Source: Enoplolaimus lenunculus (taxonomy: Eukaryota; Nematoda; Enoplea; Enoplida; Thoracostomopsidae). From it: 64,000 nt of DNA. How positions within the stretch are numbered: position 1 is the first letter of the stretch; every line of letters begins with the position of its first letter. A model generated the notes under the pieces. The model did not search any database and was not told the origin of the DNA. It saw only the letters and a list, made by a program, of their open reading frames with translations. Made by a program: the position numbers and the translations under genes. The DNA lies in assembly GCA_030248215.1 (NCBI GenBank), contig JASANG010001849.1:62001-126000 (forward strand), read 5' to 3'. Below are positions 56,166 through 64,000 of the stretch, piece after piece.

Positions 56166-59100
56166 TCGGTAGCCAGATCTAACGTTCGTTTGACGAAAAC
56201 ATACTGGGTCTCCCCTCCCACCACTACTAGAGCACCCTCAGACGATGACTACAATAACATCTTACCCAACCAAAACTGGTCGATGATTAGGTTCATTGGC
56301 GAACAATTGAATCAACAGTTTAGCAACAGGAAATATGTGACAACGAGTTGTGTCTTTATGTGATGCAATATGAGTTATCACCTCGACATACCCGCTTACC
56401 AAAGACACCGAAGAACCTATAATAGAAGCGTACTAAACAGAGCTAAGCGAGAGCCGTATTCTAGCTTCATATACGCAACAGCTGGTTCACAAAATTAAGT
56501 TTGATCTTGATACACATATTCTAGATTATCGAAACCACAAAATAAACAAAGTAATTCACATGAAATAACACCTAAGTTCAGAATACACAAACACAACTTT
56601 CAAATTGTTTCCAAAACAGAATATAACTTGTGCAAAGCGCCATCCATATGTATTCAGAGGGATATTTCAACTTATTTGGCTCGAAAACCTAACGCAACCG
56701 CTATGGTCAAAACTATTACCTCTTAATGACGCAAGTGTACTCCGGAAAAGCTCGCAAATACGTCGCACCAATTCGTGATCGAAAGCAAATCGAGAAAGCA
56801 GCGAAGGAGCTAACGCCAGTATCCGGTTTACGTCAAGTACCGCGGGGTGAGTGATATGTGGCAATCGTGGACCATCCAGTGGTTCAACAGAAGAAACGTC
56901 TAAATTACCGATGAGCGTCCCAATAACGTCTAACGATTCAAGCACCGCATCAGAGCTGGTTATTGTCAATGACGTTCCGGTGTCAGCGACCGCCTGAAAC
57001 ATATTAATTTACGATGGCGTTAAATATACTTTTCAAAAAACTTAATGTCCGGTGCAGTCCCTCATCGCACAGTATCGGACCCGACGACGCCGCACGACAA
57101 CTATAGCGGAATTATTGATTTTTGCACCTTTTATGCAATTTCGAACCGAACAGAATGAAACCTTAATCACTGATATAAAATTCCAGTCGTAGTTCTAGTA
57201 GTTAACAAGGCTCAGCTCAGGATTTCGTTGGTTTAATAGTTCGCGACCCAATACAACCTATTATTTGGTTCCAGTGATTTCGCATGCTGAATCTTGGTTA
57301 CTGAAAAGAGGAACAATACTGTTCATTGTATACACCCTTCATTTTGTTTATGCTCAACATTGCAACGAACAGTTATGGCCTTTCTTTAAAGAGACAGAAC
57401 ATAATATATATACTATATGCGTGAATACATATTGCATATCATTATTTCTAATGTACGAAGTTGCTATAATACACGGTATTACAGTGAAATCATAATCAAT
57501 CAATCCATTCTAAAATAGCCCTCTTATCGGTCGCACAAAATTTGGAACAATAAACTGGCGCTTGCTCTGAAATTTTTGACAAGCATACCTGCAATTCGTT
57601 AATCAAAGGTTTCAAAAATTCGTTCAATCCACAAACGACCATTTCCGACGGACAAGCAGATAACATTTGCGCCCACGATTTCAAATAACACAACCGATCA
57701 TCAGTGTTTAGCTCCGCTTTGTTATTGATGCATATTAAAAGTCTACTGAACATAGCTTTTAGGCCGTCAAAATTGACCACAGGAAGTGAGCCATCGGCGG
57801 CAGCAGCGCCAGGAACATTGGAGACAAGTGACTGCACCGAGGATGATGCTTTAATGCCAGATATGTACGATACGAAACGCACATCGCGCCCGCTAACTAT
57901 TTCCCACAACGCACCGGAAACATCGTGAGCCGTTTTCGAATAATTGGCGTTTTGAAGCAAGAAGGGCACGACCAAATGGTACCTAAAACACAAGACAGGA
58001 AAGAAATCAACGCAGCTTCTTTATCAGAACGAATGAAATAGAAATTTACAACACTCACTTACTAAACAAAATAGATTGCTGGGAACGGCACCTACTAATT
58101 AAAGGCCGTCTGTAAAATTTCTAAAATACAATCAACGGTTAATGAATATTAAGTTTAAATCCGGTGTTGTTTCATTTTTAAAATTTCAAAAAATTGTAAT
58201 TCTTGGCAGTATAAATTTCTGTTGTTAATCAGTAAAAGAAGCCGTTGTGTGCCGGTGTGAGTTTCCACGCGGCTCGTAAGATAATGTGATAGATACATAA
58301 GACTAGAAATTATTTTAGAAAAATAACATTCAATTGACAAATGTATGTGCAATTCAAAATAATCGATAGCGCAATTAGTGGTTGTCGCCCACTCACTAGG
58401 TCGTGGACCTGTGAGCGTATCCTTCATTCCAATGGTTCATCCTAGCTGGTCCACATCTAAATTTCCTCAGGCTATAAAATTCGATTGCCTCAAGGTAGGT
58501 AAAAACATTGTATAACTGATCTACTAGGTAGTACAGGAACGGACCTGGGGGGTCGCTACTTGGTGGGGAGAGGGGTGGGCCCCACTTACAAAAAACCACC
58601 CCACTTAAGATTTTCTCCCGGTTCAGTCCCCCACTAAAGATTTCTCCATCGGTTAATTGTACGTTCCTTACTTTTTTGAGAAAAACATCATCAGTATGAA
58701 TTAAACACTCCTTTTCCTCTCAACCATTTGTGTTATATATCTGACCTGTGTTTAGTATTTATATGGTTGTTTTTGACAATGTGCGTATTTGTACTCGTAA
58801 GGAAACACTGCCTAATGCAGCTGACGCTTTATTAAAAATCCTGCAACCTTCTATCGAGAAATTTTCCACCGGTTGCGAACAGGGTGCACCGCGGTTGATG
58901 ACCCCCACTTAGCCGAAATCAAGCGAATGCCCAGCGGGCCTAGCCAGGATTTTGCAAAGGGTTGCGTTACACACTAAGAAGTATCTAAGAATCCATAAAA
59001 AGAAATAAAATGGTTGACCCTACACCACCCTGGCTACACCACTGGAAATTTGGAATGCGTACGGGTAAGACGGAAATGGTTTCAAGTTAATACAACAAAC

Positions 59101-62100
59101 ACTAGTTGCAATGTTAACATAAAAACAATGTTAGCACGAAGATACCACATGAAATACTACAATGATACACTAACCAATTATTCTCTCGTATCCCGTATTC
59201 TTGTCTTTGAATCAATTTTGCAATTGTGTTTATCATTTGAAAGGGAAAATTTTTTAACTGCGATAGCTTCGCTGAATCTGACAGTGGAGGTGTTGCGACA
59301 GTAGAATGACTACCGTCACCGCTGCTCCTGTTATGATCCAACGCGTTAAGTTCGTTCAGTTGCACGTTATATAACGAGGATACTAACGTGAACGCTGACA
59401 GCAAGAAATCGTGATTAAATGGATTGTCGGAGTCTGCGTAGAGAGCTAAAAACCCAACCTAAAACAAATAACACAAATGAAGTCTCTAACAAATCAACCA
59501 ACAGAAAACTCTGTAAGTAGAAGAAGTACTTTCGAGATTGTTTTCATGATAATATGAAATAGTTGCTTACTTTTCAAAGGTTAGCTCAGAATAAAAATTA
59601 CACAGTTAAATATTGTCCTTTCCACTCATTATCGGTGGGGCAAAAGTAGATTACGTATTGCTGCCTTATCAGTCAAAGAAGAAGTTTTATTCATAAGCGT
59701 TAATACTGTCCCACCAATTTTGACACCACTTATCTCGACAGGGATGGGAGTCTAGGCCTCGATGTCTTGGTATTTGGCAGGTTTCGGTCTTGGCCTCGTT
59801 TTTTGAATTTCGGATGTTTGGAACCGACACCGAAAATTCAGAATTCAGTAAATGTATGACTATATTGCTGAAGTAAGCGATGACTGACGAAGAAATTTTT
59901 CTGTGAAGTTATCAAATTTTTTAGTTACACAATAATTACGAGCAGATATTGTGAAAAAAAAACAAAAAAGCTGTGAAAAACATAAAAACCATAAAAAACA
60001 AAAACTATAAAAAAGCGTTAGAAATAATTTATTTCGAAAATTTATATTTTTTCAGTGATGGTCAAAATTGACCGAGACCGATACATATCTTGTACGGTCT
60101 CGGTAATCATGTCCAGTTTCGATCCATCCCTGCTTACCGGTACAAGATAATTGAGAGTATTGATTGCTATGTAGTCGTAGCCCCAGCTGCTTTGCAATTG
60201 CGCTATGGCAAAAACGCAATTACAGGGCGGACATGTGGGCGCGACATAGGCGCCCGCAAAATTACTTATAGACTGGCTTGACAGCCACAGTCAGCGAGTA
60301 CACCAGATCACTTACTTCGTAATCCTGCCACTTCCAGCCAGCCGAAGTTGACGGCAGCAGTGTCACAGTGTCACAATGGAAGAACGGTTTAACTGCAGTG
60401 TAGAACAAATCGCCAATCACACGATGACAGCATGCAATCACTTCAAGAGCGTCTCGTCTATTTTGAGCTAACAGTTCCAACTCTTCGTCTACAAAGCACT
60501 CAACATGATTAAAACAGTTGAGAAAAACATAACATCAATAAACTTATTGCACCAGATATTCATACCAAATATTGCACAATGTGTGCGTCAATCCAATGTT
60601 TTACCGGTAGCAGCTGGAAGAATGCGGAAACACTAACGAAAAACTCTTTATTTCTCACTTAAAAAACCCTTGTGTATTTCTAACTTCCATTCTCGACCTT
60701 CGTCAATTTCTTCTGCAAGAAATATTAAAAAACAACTTTTACATTCCAACTTCCGCAAGAAACCTTCGTCACTTACTCGAAAGTGAATAATCGATAGGAT
60801 ATTTAATTTTGCGTGCGAGTAATGCGGACAAAACTGCATGATAAGCAGGCGACAAATGCTCACACAACCCGGCGACATATTGAGCAAACGTTACATTATC
60901 AACCGGAGGCCGCTTTTCAGTATCAGACATTCGAGAGAGCGCAGAAAGATCTTCGTATAACGAAGTCCATGCACAGTGACTAATATTGCTGATTTCTTCG
61001 CTACGTGGATAGTCACCAGGTAGTGTTGAAATGCAAACAAGCGATGAAATGACGGCTTTTAAAAGTTCTAGAAATAAATTACCAATACAATTTTGACAAA
61101 CCAAATTAATTTTCGAAGCAGGGTAGCAATCAAATGTTCAAGCAAAAGCAATGACTAGAATTCAAAATGTAAGTTAGAAAACCATCCTTTTGAAGTATTC
61201 TGTTGGCATTGTTGTAAAACGCATAACAAATTAACTGAGTACATAATTTTTTAAGAAAATCGAAATTTGCACCACAAATTAGTTCATATCGTCAACAGTG
61301 TATGATCACTTTTAGACAAGAACGTGCATGTATTTAGGTATACCACAGTACATGCAATTATCTTTGTTCGATTTGCGGAACCCATTGAGTTCCAAGTAAA
61401 AAGGTGCAAGCACCAGGAGCATTACTTAGAATAGTCACCTTACGTAATACTGTTGTCTAGAATACAAATGTTGAATCAGTACAAGCACACTGAATAAGAA
61501 TTTTTCATGCAATACAAAAATAATCGACCGGGTTCCGCGTTCCAGCAGATTCCAAGCAATATCGCGCAAAACAGTTTGAACTAACCATGTAAATCTGCGT
61601 CGAAATAATGCATAAGCAAATACATTGCTTGGTGTTCGACTAGTTCCACAGTAACTCGCGCTACATTACGGCACACATTTTCGTTTTCTACCATCGCCTG
61701 TCGTTGTTGTTGTTGCCACATTTCCATAAACTGTGCATGTAACACAGACACAAACGTAAACAAACTTCGTGTCACGCTCGGATATTGAGTAATCGCGGCA
61801 TTCGCGGAAAGGTTCACCACAAGATTCACAACAGAATCGAACAATTCCTTCAAACAAAGACTAATCAAATGTTTCTGTACATTGTGAGCTATACACACCA
61901 AACCAAACGACTTAATTTGGCTCTTGTACACTTTAACCCAGACAGGATTAGCGTTAAGAAGAAGAGGCTCGCTTAAGCCCGCACGTAACACTTCTGAGCT
62001 TAAGCCAAAGGCTAACCTTTGACGTGCAGAAAAGTGTACGAGCCCTTAGTCAGTAATCAAACAATACCTTAAGCAGAATTTACACGAGTACGTCATAAAA

Positions 62101-63366
62101 TTAGGATAGGATACTTCAACTAAACTATATCTATAGTAAATTAAAACAAAGGTAAAACGATTTACTAAATTTTAATCAATATATATAGTATATTGTATTA
62201 TCTTTTTGTTTAAGGTAAACAGGACTTCCTGAATGAAACAAGACAACTTTTTAGTATGAGTTGATTTCTCAGAAGTTCGAAAGTTGAGACATATAACAAA
62301 GCGCCACGTGAACCTAAGCATACTATAAAAGCTGAGTGCTCACTTCGTGCTGTAAGGAGTCCAGCGACAACACTTGATCAAGAACAATAAGCCAGTCAGT
62401 TAAATCAGACTCAAATTCCATCCACGAATCAAGGCATTCAATTGCTTTTTGACCAATTTTCAACTTTTCCGTTTGAAACTCACCAGATTCCAAAACGCTT
62501 GCAACGCATTTAGACAGAAAATTCTTTACAGTGTCAATCTATAGAAAACAGACAACAGAAAGTCATAAAATACGGTCACAGATCAAAAACGATTAGAAAA
62601 CGGTTATGTTAAAAACTCAATATGCAAGCGGATATATATATGAGTGTGTGTACAAAACAATTTCCAAAGTTTCGCCTACTAGTCTATCGTATTTACTTTC
62701 AGTTTTTAAACTAAACAGTCTATAATTCAATATATACGTAGCGTATATACTTCAAAAGTTTTTCTGTTAAATGATCATGGCTGGGTTTCTAAAACCATGC
62801 TAAGTAAAACTTAGTACTTAAGTACGTGGTAAGTAATTACATGGCCATTTTGTTGTTTTTAAAAGGGTTCTTAGGTTAAGTAAATATTAATTCACTGACT
62901 AAAATTGATAATCTGACATTTGGCTTTATTTGTTAGTGCTCGAAAATTAAATATTTACGTAAACTCGGCGACTTAAGTAATTACTGAAGTATAACTTAAG
63001 TGAATACTTAAGTAAGATTTCACAAACACAGCCATTGCCTGGTAGGAATTAAACCAAGTACTGAAGGATAATATACAAAAATATACACACAATGGAATTG
63101 GAGTTATAATGGCATGCTAAAGTTTGTCAGAAAATAGATCATTATAGTTTTAAGTCAGTTTTTCAAAACATATCTTTTACATCGTCAAAGCGAAGGCACA
63201 CAAACCGAAGAATGCCGAAACTTGCAAATGCAAACCTGTTTAACCAAATATGCACGTAAAATTGATCGCTCATCCACGTCGAGGGCAATTGCACGAAATT
63301 GCACAGGAATAGCATTGAGGCACTGCAAGCTTGTAAGTATAGTTACAAATCGCATGTTTTCAGGTG
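53930..63366 (-). CDS. IPO13: importin-13 (karyopherin-beta family), N-terminus beyond window
   Basis: Minus-strand exons 63366-63236, 62538-62344, 61874-61586, 61067-60777, 60488-60316, 59458-59175, 57982-57589, 56993-56720, 56353-56266, 55939-55537, 54257-54243 and 54178-53930 join in phase into 927 residues plus stop. They follow importin-13 in order: LNAIPVQFRA (LTVLPEEF-like), AIECLDSWMEF, LKELFDS, ISTLPGDYP, WQDYE, GTLIGNLD, LLIQLFANEPNH (VHIFAHEPAH in human), IKPASQFIVEF and C-terminal EAVNKRKFREF (RERVNKRRVKEM in human). Importin-13 is a bidirectional RanGTP-dependent carrier that imports UBC9 and MAGOH-Y14 and exports eIF1A. Pure HEAT repeats, no membrane segment. About 150 N-terminal residues with the Ran-binding repeats should lie past 64000. 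The exon 54257-54243 is only 15 nt (KWVNL). Transportin-3 is the nearest alternative and fits less well. Confidence 0.93.
54360..55388. repeat. tandem duplication, about 515-bp unit, inside an IPO13 intron
   Basis: Copy 1 is 54360-54874 and copy 2 is 54875-55388. They are nearly identical, with few substitutions and one or two single-base indels. Each holds a CAGGGATGGGCGGTCTCGG hAT-like end at its left side and its GAGACC/GGTCTC words. The duplication lies between the 403-base exon and the 15-base exon. Confidence 0.9.
56062..56164 (+). repeat. (ATT)n microsatellite in IPO13 intron
   Basis: About 100 bases of ATT/TTA triplets with a few GTT and GTA variants lie between IPO13 exons 56353-56266 and 55939-55537. 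The long Asn or Leu runs in translation are artefacts of this repeat. Confidence 0.92.
59739..60132. mobile_element. hAT-like MITE, CAGGGATGG family, in IPO13 intron
   Basis: The left end is CAGGGATGGGAGTCTAGGCC and the right end CGATCCATCCCTG, with ACCGAGACCGATAC/GTCTCGG words. Flanking octamers do not match. It lies between exons 60488-60316 and 59458-59175. Confidence 0.7.
62779..63034. mobile_element. MITE with ACTTAAGT words, GGCTGGGTTTCT family
   Basis: The left end is GGCTGGGTTTCTAAAACC and the right end TTTCACAAACACAGCC, inverted with mismatches. TACTTAAGTA/ACTTAAGT words are iterated within. It lies in the IPO13 intron between exons 63366-63236 and 62538-62344. Sibling at 18486-18855. 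Confidence 0.68.
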
Positions 63367-63562
63367 CTAAAACAGTAATTGCTGGTCAAATTCGTTGCAC
63401 AATTTGCAATAATACCAGAATAGGTACATAAACGAATGCAAGTTTATGTTGGAACGATGCCCAAAATACGTATCACGAGCTTTCTACTTTTCATATGTAC
63501 ATTTTATACGATTCACACAAAAGACACTTTTAAATTATATATAGTGGTAGTGTGACCAAATG

Positions 63563-63909
63563 TAGTGTGGCAATGAATCCACGATTTGACCGGAACCATT
63601 CGTAATTGGCCGAATCCGAACCTGGCATTTTGCAGATTTCCACTATACCATTAATTTGTTTCAGTTATCGTTTTGCTCATGGTCAATTCTAAATTGCTTA
63701 AAACATCTAGTTTTATCTAAAAATATGCTGCACTTATTTTATTTAAATAAAAATGACAAAAAAAACAAAAAATATCGACTTATAAAACAAGCTTTTAAAA
63801 CTTTTTGTTTAATAATATAGGATTCGGTTTTTGCATTCGGCTTTTTCACAACTGAATCCGAATCTGAACCACCAGTTTTTGCCGAATCCCAACCTTTGTT
63901 GTTACGCTG
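63563..63909. mobile_element. hAT-like MITE, GAATCCGAATCC-word family, worn copy
   Basis: The interior and the right end (CCGAATCCCAACCTTTGTTG) match 32660-33010. The left end TAGTGTGGCAATGAATCCACG is a decayed form of CAGGGTGGTACTGAATCC. No target duplication was found. It lies upstream of the first IPO13 exon in the window, so probably in an intron. Confidence 0.6.
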
Positions 63910-64000
63910 CAACTGTGTCCAAATATACATTAAAATTATGAAGCCTGTAACCAACTAAAATCAGTTTTGAGCAAGAGTAGTTGTAGCTGCTCATATGCGT

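Noticed and set aside
56004-56363. Open frames with long Leu/Ile or Asn runs
   Set aside because: They are caused by the (ATT)n microsatellite. The true coding part here is the minus-strand IPO13 exon 56353-56266.
59014-59304. A plus-strand 96-codon frame
   Set aside because: It is opposite the IPO13 exon 59458-59175, which fits the importin exon chain in phase.
1-64000. A functional gene cluster linking the four genes
   Set aside because: The genes serve unrelated processes, lie on both strands and are separated by kilobases of repeats. Nothing suggests shared regulation.

Overview
This is an AT-rich animal (metazoan) nuclear window. The evidence is four genes broken into many short exons by GT-AG introns, each gene of a family typical of animals, set in a sea of small non-coding transposons. 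I cannot name the species or phylum from sequence alone. The boundaries of the four gene models were read by hand, and every exon phase and total coding length closes in frame.

Layout: (1) 1-14458, plus strand: the 3' part of a long coiled-coil protein ending in a FYVE zinc finger, best called EEA1, an early-endosome tether. Its 5' end lies before the window. (2) 18950-23459, plus strand: a four-exon gene for a predicted secretory type I membrane protein with a Gly/Arg/Ser-rich ectodomain, a Cys-rich CX-module-like segment, one membrane helix and a cytosolic tail with a PPPY motif. (3) 23.5-38.8 kb: essentially gene-free and filled with hAT-like MITEs, AT-rich satellite-like arrays, a tRNA-derived fragment and a perfect 83-bp-arm palindrome. 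(4) 38855-42919, minus strand: a three-finger C2H2 protein resembling AEBP2/jing, a PRC2 accessory factor. (5) 43-53.9 kb: gene-poor repeats. They include a 3.5-kb foldback element whose two arms are opposed 37-bp minisatellites, its short relatives with 8-bp target duplications, and a LINE ORF1-like remnant. (6) 53930-63366, minus strand: importin-13, complete at the C-terminus, with about 150 N-terminal residues expected beyond the right edge.

The four genes are not an operon or pathway cluster: they serve endosome fusion, the cell surface, chromatin and nuclear transport. The most unusual content is the repeat landscape. Several MITE families share near-identical hAT-like ends (CAGGGTGC or CAGGGATGG) and 8-bp duplications, but each carries its own iterated short subterminal word. 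A second group (ends GGCCCATGTTAC) ranges from a 192-bp MITE to the giant minisatellite foldback. No LTR or other virus-like element was recognised.
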